Assembly: GCA_024138015.1 (NCBI GenBank)
Contig: JAMXBB010000007.1
Location: 86,064,523 to 86,128,522, forward strand
Length of the DNA stretch: 64,000 nt
Origin: Lumnitzera littorea
Lineage: Eukaryota; Streptophyta; Magnoliopsida; Myrtales; Combretaceae
Direction: 5' to 3'
In this document: one piece after another, positions 1-12,694 of the stretch
Position numbering within the stretch: position 1 is the first letter of the stretch
How the letters are laid out: every line of letters begins with the position of its first letter
Notes under the pieces: model-generated
Databases searched by the model: none
Seen by the model: the letters and a program-made list of their open reading frames with translations, nothing else
What the model was told of the DNA's origin: nothing
Program-made: the position numbers and the translations under genes

Positions 1-505
1 GTCTTAAATTGAAGCTAACATGCTGTAGATTTGTTGTAGGAATAGCTCACTCCTAGAGAAGACTGTTCCAAGTTCATGGATAAGACCCCCGATTGATTTC
101 GTAAAAGTCAACATTGATGTAGCAGTGGATGTCAAAAGTAAGAAGGGTAGAGTAGGCAATAGTGACTCGAGACTCAAATGGTAAGTTGCTACTAGCTATG
201 GCAAAACCTTCCTCCTCTCATGAGGTGCATGTTACTATTGTTGAAGCAATTAAAGAAGGTTTACTGTTAGTAAGGAGTGTAGGCTGGATGAAGATTTAAG
301 CTGAAATTGATAGTTAATTAGTTTTTAATAGTTTGATGAATAAATCTCCTATTCTATGGAAAACTAGATCGATCATTAAGGATGTTTTCTCATTGAAGAA
401 CTGTTTTTGTTCTTGTTCCCTTTTTTTTTTAGTTAATAGAAAAATAAAGAGAGTGTAATTTCTTCATATTTTCAATAAATTTGTCCTTCTGGTTGAAAAA
501 AAAAT
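1..505 (+). pseudogene. LINE 3' end: RNase H-like domain remnant with poly-A tail
   Basis: Reading on the plus strand from about position 85, the peptide begins PPIDFVKVNIDVAVD. This matches the start of the RNase H domain (RVT_3 type) at the C-terminus of plant L1-type LINE ORF2. It continues with VTIVEAIKEGLLLVRSVGW and then AEIDS, the usual order of motifs in that domain. Several stop codons and frame changes show it is dead. A run of nine A at about 496-504 follows a short AT-rich 3' tail and is the likely LINE poly-A. The window starts inside the element, so its 5' part is not visible. A host gene with an RVT_3 domain is possible but less likely because of the poly-A and the stops. Confidence 0.7.
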
Positions 506-643
506 TTCTAATGTTTATAAGCATGAATGCAAGAAATAGTAGGATGCGAGCAAGTGGTGTAAGTGGGCATATAGTAGGTCATGAAGGTACTTTTATCCGC
601 TGGTGCCTGCAAATGATTTTATTCCAAGCAATAAACCCTCAAT

Positions 644-1385
644 AGCATATTCATTTCATGAAATTGAAATTCTATTCTTTCCTTATTCCTTATTACGACA
701 TTCACTTGGTTTTTAGTAACGAAATCGCAATTCTATAAAAATCTTTATTACTTAAAATCAAGTAATAAGAATTCCTTATTTCAATTAAGAAATTACAATT
801 CTTTACTACTACTATTATCATTACCATTACCACTACCACTACCACTACCACTACCACTACCACTACTATCACTGACTATTATAGCCATCGCCACCGCCAC
901 CGCCACCGCCACCGCCACCGCCACCGCCATAGCCACCGTTACCGCCACCGCCACCGCTACCGTTACTACTAACCATCGTAGCCACTATAACCATCACCGC
1001 CAACCATCATCACTATAGCTATTGACATTACCATCGCCACCATTGTTGCTGTCGCCACACTACCAACGGCCATCGCTACCACTATTATTACTGTTGCCAA
1101 TCATCGTGGCTACTGCTACTATTACTATTATCAACCAACATCGCTACCACAACCAATATTATCACTATCGCTACCACCACCGCCAACTATCGCCTGTTAT
1201 TTTAGGATTAGTTGAAAAAGAAAATTAACCGAGGATAATTTAATTATTAAAGTTATATTATATATCTATTTTTAAATTGTTTATAAATTTAACTAAATAA
1301 AGTAATATGTATTATACTCTTATTCCATTTTTTATGGAATTCTAATTCTATTCCCTCTCATTCTATTCTATGAAATGAACAAGCC
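644..1385 (+). mobile_element. Trinucleotide-array element, copy 1 (putative non-autonomous DNA transposon)
   Basis: A GC-rich array of triplets (about 803-1190) is embedded in AT-rich flanks that recur, inverted, around a similar array at 23459-24225. The shared flank includes runs such as TTTTTAGTAACGAAATCGCA and the AATTCTTTATT region. The outer ends look like imperfect terminal inverted repeats: ATTCATTTCATGAAATTG at the left, and TTCATTTCATAGAATAG when the right end is read backwards. No transposase or convincing target duplication is visible. The small open frame at 1022-1228 is a by-product of the triplet array. The superfamily is not determined. Confidence 0.55.
803..960. repeat. (ACC/ACT)n and (CCACCG)n microsatellite
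   Basis: About 60 bases of CCACTA-type repeats are followed by about 75 bases of CCACCG hexamers with point interruptions. This is the GC-rich core of the element at 644-1385 and is far above the local GC level. Confidence 0.9.
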
Positions 1386-3934
1386 AAGTATAGGAATTAA
1401 AGAAAGTTATGTAAAATATGGACAAGGGGGTGAATGTGAGAGATGGTCTCGACAATAAAAATTTGAAACTAGAAGTTAATTATCGAAAGTAAAGAATACA
1501 AATACAGTATGTTTTGCTATGTTTGTTTTAAAGAAGAAAAGTAAGTTAGTTTTCGGATCTCTGGTGTTTAAGATTCTTGAATATAAGAACATTAATTTGT
1601 CTACCTCAATGAAAGACATGAAAGAATCAAAAGACATAGTTCACCATCAAACTTTGAAGAATACGAATATTACTGTTTCGGCAGGTAATTGGAATGACAA
1701 GGAAGGAAATTTGATATTTTAAGAACAACTGTCAACTACAAATTCTCGTCTAGAAGAGTAGATTGCTTTGGTTCAGAAGAAACAAACTCAAACGAATGAT
1801 TCTGTTGACGTCGTATTAAAGGTAATCTAAGAGAGTCCATCGTAGGTTTCTAAGAATTTGATTATGCAGTTAGTATAATAGGGTTACATTCGAACAGGAT
1901 GGACTCTCTTGAAGGCTACTTGGTAGAAATCAATCATAAGGTAGGACATTTAATACACTTACTGTTTGCTCCCTTACATGAAGCCAAAGGAGGATAATGG
2001 GTTATCAAAAAAGCATGTTAACTTAGAGAGCGTCATATAAGCTGCTGTTGTGTCTCATAACACTTAAAAAGATGAATTAAATACTATATGTATTGTGGTA
2101 ATTGTTTCTCAGGAGATACTAAAGCAAGAAAGTGAGGAACATGCTGCTAATACAAAAATTAGTGGTTTGTAGGATCTATTGTTCTTAGAGAGACTCTATT
2201 ACTACAAACAGGCATTTAGGAAGTGGAGCTAACTCAGGATAGGTCCTGCAAAACAAAGTTATGTTTAAAGTATGTTTATCGGATTACTTACTGAAGTTTA
2301 AGTTTTTCTAAGCTATTTAAAGTTTTTATTGAGACTTTTGTTGACTTGTTTATGTGACTGTGGTGTTTTATTTGTTAGAATTCGATGGTAGCGCTGTGCT
2401 GTAGACGTTTCACTATGATGTTTTGGAACTCTTAATTTGATTGGTTATTCTATTTAAGACTCTACAGGTGTTTTTATTAATTGTTTAGTTTATGCAAAGT
2501 TTATATCTTTGTGATTCTAGTTGTCCCTTAATATGCTTTGGCTTCATTAAAAAATGGAGAGAATGAAAGTAACCCGGATTTTGATAAAGCATGTTGCTCG
2601 GTTGTTATGTGTTTTCAAGTGTGGACAGGTAAAGCAAGCTAAGATAAGCTGGTAAAACCATGTTAAAAGTCGCAACATTTATTAACCAAGTATATTTGGG
2701 TGATATATATAGGCAAGAAATATGAGTAATGAAATCTCATTTTATTTTGATCTATTGAGGTTACAGTATCTTCTTTAATAATTTATTCTAATATATTTAT
2801 GAAGGAATGTTTTGTGAATACATATGATCTTGTCATGGCTAGATAATGTTTATAACAAGTTTAATTTGAATCATGGAGGAAAGTTCTTTTGAAATATTTT
2901 TTTTAAAGAAGAAAAGCTTGGTTGGCATATTTTATATATTCAAAAGTGTTTGAAAAGCATTTTATAAAATAAAGAAAGCTAAGATATATCTTGTATTGAC
3001 TTCTGAAATGTAGAATCTATTTTTCGAAAGTTGGTTCCATCAATAGCTATTGCAAATTGTTTAACACAACCTAAGTTAAAAAAAAAATTATATTTCAAAC
3101 TATTTCATCAAAATCTTTCCAAACAAAAAATATTTTTCTTAATAAATATCATTAAAAACTATAAACAAACCTTCCTGGACGTTGTACAATTTTTTATTTT
3201 TCTAAAACTAATGAAGCACTTATATTTTACCATGGAAATAAGGAAGGCCTTTGGACAAGCTCAACCTCTCTATATATTGAAGATCAAGTTAAGGATGAAC
3301 AACATACAAGTCTAACAAATTGCTAGTAATTTATTTTGACAAGTTTAAGACTTGAGATTATGCTAGTAAAATCAAAAGAAATTTTCAACTATAATAATGT
3401 AGTCATTTTCTTTTTCAAGTTAAGTGTCTCTTAAGTGGAGTGATTTTGTCGTAGTAAGACTTTGTTTATTATTGAAGATTTAGATCCTAATCTTAAGTTT
3501 GAGATTTAGGAGAGTTGTGCAAGAAGTGATCAAGGGTTAGACTTAGAATAATCGGGAGAACTCAAGAGAGTGCGAAGGACACAATAACTAAAGTTTCTCT
3601 TAAGGGCTAAAAGGATTGTCTCACTTACAAGAGCTCATATATACTAAAAGTCGAAAGGTTAATAGTGGATTTCAAGATGTTGAGCTGAGAGTGATGGAAG
3701 AGAGGACATACATAGAAAGCTAAACCTAAACTTGTGTATCTAAGTAGATTCCATTTACACTTATGCACTAACTATGGTAATTTAAGGTATGCTTGCTATA
3801 TGAATAAAAGAAGCATTAGATAGCACTTAAATCCCAATTTTTACGTTTTATGGACTTTTTCTACCTTGCAACTTTTATGCTTTGTAAGGTTTACATCTCC
3901 TTAAATTCCCATCAAGCAAATCACATATTTCCCA
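1386..3934. other. AT-rich region without a recognisable gene
   Basis: I see no recognisable domain on either strand. An open frame at 1519-1722 (67 codons) runs on, with stops, to about 2230 in a Lys/Glu/Ser-rich style. That may be a decayed coding relic, but I cannot name it. The frame at 3031-3315 (94 codons) is low in complexity and has no known motif. Confidence 0.5.
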
Positions 3935-5830
3935 TGTATTACTGTTTTGTAAGGCTCGCGTCCCTCCATGATAGCTTCTTTCCATTTCTCATAAAACATG
4001 GCTTCACAAATATTTTGCAATTGTTGTAAAAACTGTTTAAAAGGCAGGAGAAATCCTAGCATAAGATAAGTAATTTTCAATAGATTACCTAATACAGCTT
4101 CTCCTTCCTTTCCTTAAAGCAATTGGATTATCCAAATATACCTTTGCTTGCTACTCCCTAATATCCAAATCTCCATTTACTTGTTGTTTTTTAATATTCA
4201 AATCTACCTTTGGCTGTTGTTCTTCAATATCCAAATTTGCATTTGCTTATTATTCTATCAAAACTTCCTTTCCTTCCTAGTTATGCAAATCTATTTGATT
4301 CAATACTAATTACAATGGTTGCTGCTCACCAATATCATTCACTTCTAGTAATATTATTCCACTTTTCTTACTAAGTCCAGACTTCCTTAGAGTTAGATGT
4401 TGGTAAACTTTGAATTTGTTTAGGCCACTTGGTTTGGACACAAAGGGTAAGCTAAGTATTTACAGTTTCACCCAACTTAGGATTAGTGATATCATTAAAC
4501 TAATAATTATAATTAGATTCTTTCATGAGTAAGGGTCGGTACATATTTCTATCCTTATTTTCATCTTCTTTTTTACAAGGTAATGTTCAAAAAACACAAC
4601 ATCATAAGTGATAATAATCCTCTTTGAGGGTGGATGGTACAATTTGTATTCATTCTAAAATGATGAATACCCTATAAAGATACACTTAAGAGCCTTACCA
4701 TTGAGCTTATGGTTATTTAAGTAGTGGTCAAAAGCATAAGCTATACATCAAAAAATCTTTGGTGATAAAGAGTTATGTATTAGGGAAGTGCTTAAGGAAA
4801 ACATTCAAAGGAGTTTGGTAATTGACAGTTTTAGAAAGAAGTCTCCTAATTAGATATGTTGAGGTCAATACTGCCTCTCCCCATAAAAGATGAGGAATAA
4901 AACTTGTAATCATCAAGGAGCAAGCAATCTTAAGCAAGTGTTGATTTCTTTTCAGTCAACTACTCTATTTTGTTATGGAGCATATATACAGGAGCTTTGG
5001 TGTATAATTCCATGGTTATTTAAGTAGCTCTCAAACTCTCTCGAAAAATATTCCCTACCATTATCAGTTCTAACAATTTATATTTTGGGTTTTAAAAACA
5101 TTTGGACCAGTTTGTGCAATTTCGAGAATACAAAACATGCTTTTGATTTCTCTTTTAACAAATACACTAAACAAATTCTCGAATGATCATTAGTAAATGT
5201 TATGAATTACTTGTATCTAAACAAGATAGTGACCTTAAGGGACCTGGGATATCACTATGAATCAAGTTGAAGCTCTTAGGAGATTTATAAGATTGAGGAG
5301 GATAAAGTATTCTTGCAAACTTAGAAATTGCACAATGTTGACACTTAAAATCAATGACATCTTTATTGATAAAAAAAGTTTTGGATACAAATGGGACACA
5401 TAAGAAAAATTTAGATGGCCTAGATGTTGGTGCCATAACATGACTTCTTTGTTATTTTGCGAGGATATCAATGATTTAGACTTGACTTGACTATTGAGAC
5501 AATATAGCTCATTTATTTCTTTAGCATACTAATCATCTTCTTTAAAAATTGGCCCTAAAAAATATAGTGAGAAGGAGTAAATGTTACTTTACAAGTCATA
5601 TCTCTTATCAACTTGTTGATTGATATTATGTTGTTCTGTAATTGTAGAATGAACAATGCTTCATGCAAACATAGATTTCCAATTTTCACTACTCCTCTCC
5701 CTTTAGAAAAAAATATACTCACCATTTACAACTTAAACCTTATGTAACCAAGGGTAAAATCCTTAAAACATAGTAGCAAATTGCGCATGTGGTCAGTTGC
5801 ACCTATGTCAACTGCCAATTTGATACTAGT
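3935..5830 (-). pseudogene. Ty1-copia pol relic: protease, integrase, start of reverse transcriptase
   Basis: On the minus strand, from high to low coordinates, the copia order is present. The protease active site LAVDIGATDHM lies near 5780-5820. The pre-integrase/zinc-binding segment LWHQHLGHLNF lies near 5400-5440, followed by FKCQHCAISKFAR near 5320-5370, giving the His-His and Cys-Cys pairs. A heavily broken integrase core and an integrase-RT linker follow. Near 3960-4020 the peptide EAMFYEKWKEAIMEG marks the start of reverse transcriptase. Frameshifts separate the His and Cys halves of the zinc finger, and stops are frequent. The gag region is nearly absent between the protease and the primer-binding site at 6087-6100. 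The rest of RT and RNase H is missing. Confidence 0.8.
4131..4264 (-). repeat. 33-bp tandem repeat (11-residue repeat) in copia linker
   Basis: About four imperfect units of 33 bp, each containing the plus-strand core ATCCAAAT. On the minus strand two units read KKQQVNGDLDI and EEQQPKVDLNI. The period is a multiple of three and the unit lies in the linker between integrase and reverse transcriptase of the copia relic. Confidence 0.75.
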
Positions 5831-6086
5831 TTCAAAAGGAATAGGTATGGACCTCTTTAAGTTGTTGCTATCATCAATATTATCTTATCAAAATTTTATT
5901 TTTTCTCATTAGTCTATACATTCTCAAGAAGCTTTTTTCAATGCAATAATTTAACTAGAACTCACATTCATATCATGTTTAGATTCGCCTTCATGGAATG
6001 TGCCAAACTAAACCATGGATTGAGGTGTTTTTATTTCACTTAGATTCAATCACTCATTTAGCTTGAATGGTTTATTTGGGTTGAAA

Positions 6087-6100
6087 GGGCTTTGATACCA
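6087..6100 (-). other. Copia primer-binding site (initiator Met-tRNA type)
   Basis: The minus strand reads TGGTATCAAAGCCC. This differs by one base from the TGGTATCAGAGC site used by many plant LTR retrotransposons, and it directly follows a CA dinucleotide that could end the 5' LTR. Confidence 0.75.
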
Positions 6101-6400
6101 TGGTAAAAAAGAGGGTAGAAAACTTGATAAAAATTGATCAAAAAGCTTAATACTTTTTATTTACATAGTTACAAATATGTGGGAATGAGATACATCTTCT
6201 TATGGACATAAATTTGCTAAAATAAATACAAATATTTCAACATAACAACAATAGAAAGAGAATATGTTAACTACCTTAAATACAATAAGGTGTTTATTCA
6301 TAGAAAAATAATGCTAAGCATGAACGGTTGTACTTTCCTACAAAGAAACTCATGACATTGGTTCAAAGATAAAGTATGAGTCAATGTTTCTAGAGATTTA
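6101..6400 (-). repeat. Probable 5' LTR of the copia relic (outer end not found)
   Basis: The sequence immediately upstream, in minus orientation, of the primer-binding site must be the 5' LTR. It ends in CA at 6102-6101. The other LTR is missing, so I cannot place the outer boundary; the end given is a guess. Confidence 0.45.
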
Positions 6401-8348
6401 AAATATGAAGATATAGATATTATTGATAGCAACACTAATAACGGTTGGCAATAATGATAATAATAGTGATGATAGTGATTATGTTAGGAAAGCTTGTGGT
6501 AATTTTATTGATAACAAAACAGTTAATGATTAATGTTTTCTTTTAGTTTACAGTTTTATCATAATAATTTATGTTGTAATATAACTATATCAAACTAATA
6601 ATTAAATATTAATTTTATACATTTTTATAATAATTTATAATTAATTATTTATATTATAATTTAAATTGTGATCAAAATTTACATTGAGTTTCTTTATTTA
6701 CATCATATATTTCAATTTCTTTTAATGACTTTATAAGCATATTCTACATTCAATTTCATGAGACCCCGACAATTCTAATGAGAATTACAACTTTGACAAC
6801 CTTAGTTTATATTTATTGAAAGTACATGTGTTGAACTTTTATTACCATAATATATAAATAATACATAGGTTGACTCAAAATTTATATTATTTACCAACTC
6901 TGTGAATAAAATTAGTTGCCATAAAGTATTTAAAATTTCTTAGTTGTATGAATATTAACTTCATTAACTTGTAATATGATATTAATACCTATTATTATCA
7001 AATGAATTTAGTATTTCTCATATGAGATTACTTGTTATACAAAATTTACTTTTTTAAATTATAAAATATGATTCAATTTATAAACCAAATATAACATTGC
7101 ATGTTATACAAAATATGCTTTTTTAAATTATAAAATATGGTTCAATTCATAAGCCAAACAGAATAAAACCATATCTTGGTTTAATTTGATTCAATTTAAA
7201 AGCAAAACCAAATCAAGCAAAACCACACCGACCTCTACGTTGAGGTTCATTACTATATAGGAAAGAGGTGAAAAAATTTAAAGAAAGAAAGGTAATTTCT
7301 CCCTAGAGAGTAGAAATGAGTTAAATTGAAAAGAAGAAAGTGCAAAATCAAGGAAATATGATTTTTACTTATAGAAAGTAGACACAAGAAACGGAAGGTA
7401 ATGTTTCCTCTTTTTTATTGCTCGGTTAGCATGCTTTAAGAAAATGAAAAAAAAAAAAAAGTATTTGCTGGTGGAGACTTATCTTCCAACTTTTGCTTCG
7501 AGGGAATATATATGATTTTATAGGATGTAATATACATCTATTAACCTTAAATAAAATACATAATTATAATAAAAATATTATCGAAATATTTTTGTTATAT
7601 CACATCTTAAAAATAAGATATTATTATTTATACCTATATCGTATTTTAAAATGCAATATTACTATTTATGTACTGCTGTAGAATATATGTATTAATGTCA
7701 TATATTAAAAATGCGATGTAAGTGCAAACACATTAATATCATATCTTTAAAATTCAATATAATTATGATATTTTGGTAACTTCTTTTTGTATAATTTGTA
7801 ATTTTATAATATTTATTAATTTTGATGACAAACATATAAATTTCTCTAATTTTATATCTTAAAAAATGAAAATGCTTTACTAATTTATTTTCATTAGCGC
7901 ATTCATTTTCAATTATCCAAACATAAAGTCTCTACTCTTTATTTCATTGTCATAGTTTTCCACCAGTTTCTTGATCGCTAAATACAGTGTGAGTTTCATT
8001 TAATGGACGCGCCTACGCCTGTCTGCTAATAATTAATCAAGAAATGGAGCCTTCAATCGCCAAGAGCAAGAACTGGTACCAAATGTGCAAATAACAAAGA
8101 TAGGGAAACAACTCAATAATTCTAGAAATCAACCTTCACTGCAAATCAAATATTGTCTAATTACAAACTATATATGTCTAAACTAAGATACATTCCAACA
8201 ACTGCAGGAAACAGTCATATTGATATGGTTAGCTTTCTACTTCAGTGCTTCACCAAAAGGAAGATCAAATCAAACTTCCCTTTCCAATTTGCCTCAATAA
8301 CAAAACATAACAAACTGGCCAGATTGCATCATAGTAATAAGCCTATCT
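6401..8348. other. AT-rich intergenic region with a local duplication
   Basis: No gene is visible. Two imperfect direct copies of about 60-70 bp, containing TTATACAAAAT then CTTTTTTAAATTATAAAATATG, lie at about 7030-7095 and 7103-7165. The sequence ends near 7243 in CACCGACCTCTA, which resembles a hAT-type terminus read backwards, but I could not find a partner end. The segment 8150-8348 lies just beyond the stop codon of the kinase gene and probably holds its 3' UTR. Confidence 0.45.
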
Positions 8349-11300
8349 TCACTGTCTAGAATTTTGCTTGTTTTCACTATGCAATGGAGAATCTCTAATG
8401 CTTCTTGATTGAATGTAGTTTCGCTGCTGCACATTAGCATCCGGTTTTTTCTTTCGTCTTCCTTGTTGGAACGAACGGAAGTGGCAAGAATTTATCGCAA
8501 GGTCAGTAAGGTCTTGCAATGGTGTTAGTGCCTTCACTACTTCATCCATTGTCGGACGGGCTTTTGCATCTCTGCTTAGGCAGTTGTGAGCTAATTGAGC
8601 AACTTTTTGGACCCCTTTGATGGAATAGTTTAGCTCCAAGCGAGGATCTACTATTTGGAAAAGTTTTCTCTTGTCTGATAAATATGGTCTTGCCCATGTT
8701 ACTAGATTTTGTTCTCCACTCGGCCGCTTCTTGTCCATCGATCTTCTGCCTGTTAAAATCTCAAGAAGTACAACTCCGAAGCTATAGACATCGCTCTTTG
8801 ATGTCAAGTGTCCTGAAGAGATTTATAAATGGACATAAACATTCTAACAAATATGTATATCAAGGCATGACATTATGCTTTGTTAAAATTATAGGGAATT
8901 AGCAGAGAAAATTAGTTTCCCATATCAGAAAGTGGGCAAAGTATATCTGGAACGTTGAATGTTGTGAGCATACGGTTCCTTAAAATGCGGCACTAGGAAT
9001 TGAGCAACTTGTTAGGAGGCATTTCATGCATCTCTAGATGCTTCAATACCTTTCCTTCCTTGTTTGATTAATTCTGTGAAATAGGATTCCAAGAAATCCA
9101 AATTTCTTTTGTTTTTTCTAGTGCCAGCAGAGAATGCAAGGGAGAATAATGGAGAATATGACCCTATTGCTTCAACTTTTTGAAGCAGGATTCATCTCTC
9201 TCACGAGTTATAAGAATTTTAACCAATCGGAAGCCATGAAGTCATGTTTCTTACATCATCCCACATTGTATTTTCTCAAAGCTCTATTGAAAACCTATAG
9301 AAAATTGAATTCTTTAGAACCCTAATCCATGAACTAACCAGATGAGACCTCAGCGTGATTGAGTGAACGAATCAAATGAGACCTCAGTGTGGTAGCATAA
9401 ATAGATTGTACGATGATAGAGCATACATTGGAGAAACTCAACTGTGTATCCTAATTGGCAGCCTTAAATTAGCAGAGCAATCAGTAATTGCATCATTACC
9501 TGTCATTACGTATTCTGGAGCAGCATAGCCATATGTCCCAACTACTCTAGTAGAAACGTGTGTTTTGTCTCCTTGAGGCCCAGCTTTTGCCAAACCAAAA
9601 TCTGAAAGCTTTGCATTATAGTCCTGCAAGGGAAATTTTCTGTTATTATATGTCTATAAGGAAGAAAACAGCATTGTTTTTGCATCACATACCGAATCAA
9701 GCAAAATGTTTGATGTCTTGAAATCTCTATAGATGACTGGTTTTTGATTCCCATGTAGAAAAGCCAATCCTTTGGCAGCTCCATTGGCGATCTTTATCCT
9801 GTTGAACCATGGAAGAGGTACAGTTCCTTCAAGAATCATTATGGACATTAGCATTTATCAGTGTCTGTATGAAGTTATATCGCCTTCCAAAAAAAAGGAA
9901 TGTACTTTGATAATAGCTAATATTTTGCCATCTGGTTTTTTGCCTAACCAAGTGTTAAAAGAGCTTAATCAGGAAATGCACTAATGACCTGAAAATATTT
10001 ATGTATAAAAATGATTTATCTTCATAGTTCCTCTTATAGCCCAACATTTCTCCTTAAGAATTTTCCGAGATGTTTATATACCCAATGGAGCCCTTTCCCT
10101 TCAAAAGTTAGCTTTTGAAGGATCCTTGGCTTTCGAACAAGCGATCAAGTCCATTTATTGCATCATGTTGAATCTCATAGGCATAAAAAGTGGTTCACGA
10201 AAAAGTGAAAATTTCACCCTCATAATTTGAACCAAAAGCGAGAAGAATAATTTTTTATCTAAAGGAAATTGAGTTTCTAATGCCATTTTTTGTGCTTCAG
10301 GAAATCATGTTCTCTCATCTACAAGGAGCTCCACCATGCAGTACATTGAGAGAAAGAGAGTGCAAAAAAAGATTGGGCCATCTGTGCTTACTTCTGAAGA
10401 GATGATTTTCAAGACTTCCTCTTGTCATAAATTCATATACTAGCAACCTTTGATCATCTTCGATGCAGTAACCTATGAGCTTGACAAGATTAGGATGATG
10501 AAGCTTCCCAAGGAAATCAACCTCCGCCTACAATGGGAACACAACCACACATCATGTTAACTTCGGTTCTCACGAACTTAGAATATCTAGGGTTTAATAT
10601 ACCAGAATAACCACCAACTTTGGATTATCTTTCACAAAATCTTCTTATTGATTAAATCTACCTGACATCATTGAACTTCTGCAAAAATGCCTGTCAACCA
10701 CTAGATTTTTGCACTAAATGTCCATTGAGGTTATTGAACTTGCGTAAAGATGCTAAATCAACCATTAAAATTTTACAGTTTGATAAAAACGAACACATTG
10801 GTTAATGTGGTCAAAATCTTAAAAACATTACTGGCTGCTTTTGTCAAAATTTAAGTTCAACAGTTGAATTGGCATTTTCACTAAACTTTAGCGACCTTTA
10901 GTGGACCTTATCCAATACCTATGTCGATGATAAGTATTTGTACTTAGCCAGCGCTAATGCAAGTTGCACTATATTTTTCTCAAGTTCTGCTATTTTATAT
11001 ATAGTCCAGTTACTTAATTTCTGCATTACAGCAAAATTGACTCTAAAATTGAATTAAGGAACATGAAGAAACTGTCGCACAACTTAAGTTCAACGATGGC
11101 TGAAAAATTCAGAAGTGGAACTTGTGAAAATTTGCCAAGTCTAGACATCACTTTCTGATAAGAGAGTAGACAATGTACTGACCACCCATTCTCTATGCCC
11201 CTGGAGACCATCAGGCTTCAAGCTTTTGACAGCAACAGTAATTCCTGAGCCAGGTCTCGCTGGTGCTGTCCCATTCTCTTCTATCCAACCTTTGAAAACA

Positions 11301-12482
11301 TAACCAAATCCGCCTTCTCCTAGTATACTATCAGGCCTGAAGTTTCCAGTTGCTGATTTAAGTTCCTGGACTGTAAACCGCAAAAGCTGGCACTTCTGCT
11401 TGTCTTCGCCTGTTGGATTAGGATTATCAGATGACAACTGAGCCTCATGAAGACACAGATCCCGATTGCTGGCATTGAGGTAACGCGTCTCAGTTGCTTC
11501 AAATGAAAAAACATAGCTGCTTCATTAGTACAAATTTATACTTTTTAACTTGCTTGAAACATGGCAACTAAATCTTGTGCTAGTATAGGAAGATCACTTA
11601 CAATTCAAGGTAAAACTGGCTTAACATATCTTTTCGAGATGTAGAAAGAAGCTTAGCTCAATTTCTGGAAATCAGTAACAGATGCAGAGAAGGGCAAGTC
11701 ACGGAGGCCCATCCCAACTTCGAAAATTTTTAAAAATTAACCTTAGAAGTTTTAAGTTTTTCTTCAAAAATAACCGACATTTATACTTAGCTAAAAATTA
11801 AAATTTACACTAACCTCACCAAATAAAATCCTGGGTCCACCACTGTCTTGAATAATTAATTCAGCCGGTTCTTAAATAGAAAAGTCACTCTACTGCTGAT
11901 TTACATCACTCTTTTCAGATTTATGGCTATATATAGACAAGGAAAAAACAAATGAAAATTGAATTCTGTGGTTATGAAATGAATAAAGTCCCACAACTGA
12001 GAAATGCTACTTTTAAAGGAGATTTAGTATAATATATAATGCTCTCGATTAAATTATTACAACGATTTAACCCGAAAAGAGGCACGGTCGAGGCCGGGCG
12101 AGTATGAGAATTTGTGCAGTGTCTGGGTTCAATTCCTAGAAGGCAACTCTTCAAAATCCCTAAGACGTGTAAAAACAGTTCATACGGTAGCCAGTCCAGT
12201 TACGAACGAGCAACTTCTCGTTAAACATACTAAGACAAACTAAAAGCTTACAGATTCAGAAACCAACACGAATTCACACTTCCAAGATTCAAGCAAATAA
12301 ACATGACATAAAAGTTTATGTCACTATGGATCATAGGACCAGGTTTTCTACAATTTACCTGCATCATACACGACGCTAGTACGAGGAATAGTGTTGGCAG
12401 AGTCTCTAGAAACAGAGGACTTGCAAGAACCACCGGCAACACCACGTCTCAAAACACCCCAACACCCACAGCTTTTCTCCAT
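8349..12482 (-). CDS. Receptor-like cytoplasmic kinase VII (PBL34/35/36-like), six exons, 431 aa
   Basis: Spliced minus-strand gene. Exons in coding order are 12482-12359, 11496-11183, 10527-10392, 9826-9693, 9623-9500 and 8812-8349. All introns are GT-AG, and the coding sum of 1296 bases closes with the stop. The N-terminus MEKSCGCWGV lacks the Met-Gly of myristoylated relatives but has Cys5 and Cys7, possible acylation sites. The kinase domain runs from about residue 94 to 380. It has the glycine loop GEGGFGYV (101-108), Lys132 in VAVK, Glu148 in helix C, YRDFKTSN with catalytic Asp226 and Asn231, DFG at 244-246 and GTYGYAAPEY at 265-274. GDK at 254-256 matches the PBS1-type AvrPphB cleavage motif. 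The C-terminal tail is basic (GRRKKK). All catalytic residues are present, so it is probably an active Ser/Thr kinase. The family acts at the plasma membrane downstream of pattern-recognition receptors; that role here is inferred from homology. Confidence 0.93.
10673..10790. repeat. Imperfect tandem duplication in kinase intron 2
   Basis: Two related stretches, each starting ATTGAACTT and continuing through GCAAAAATGCC or GTAAAGATGC and TCAACCA, lie about 70 bp apart in the 655-bp second intron. This may be the remnant of a small repeat element. It has no coding content. Confidence 0.4.
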
Positions 12483-12667
12483 AAAACTCTTGAAAACTTG
12501 AACGCTATGAAGCCTTAGGTTTCAAAGGGTGTCATTATAAGTGCATGAAAAGTTTAAAAAGACAAAGAAAACAATGTTACTATAATTATATGGTATAAAA
12601 ACTGAGGAAGAAAAATGAGAAAAGAAACAAGTGAAAGACACAGAATGAAGTAAGAGGATATATGGGT

Positions 12668-12694
12668 GAGAGAGAGAGAGAAAGAGAGAGAGAG
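12668..12694. repeat. (GA)n microsatellite
   Basis: Nearly pure GA repeat with one AA interruption, located upstream of the kinase gene start. Confidence 0.9.

Noticed and set aside
644..1385. Interpretation as a CRISPR-like or regulatory array
   Set aside because: The repeats are contiguous triplets without unique spacers, and the context is a plant transposon-like element.
7103..7243. hAT-like end CACCGACCTCTA near 7243
   Set aside because: No matching opposite terminus or 8-bp duplication was found, so it is only mentioned in the region note.
8153..9325. Plus-strand frames across the kinase 3' end and introns
   Set aside because: They are antisense to the exon or intronic. The minus strand carries the kinase with splice sites and conserved residues.
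11972..12154. 60-codon minus frame in kinase intron 1
   Set aside because: Lies inside an intron with clear GT-AG borders. It holds a B-box-like motif at most, which is insufficient for a tRNA call.
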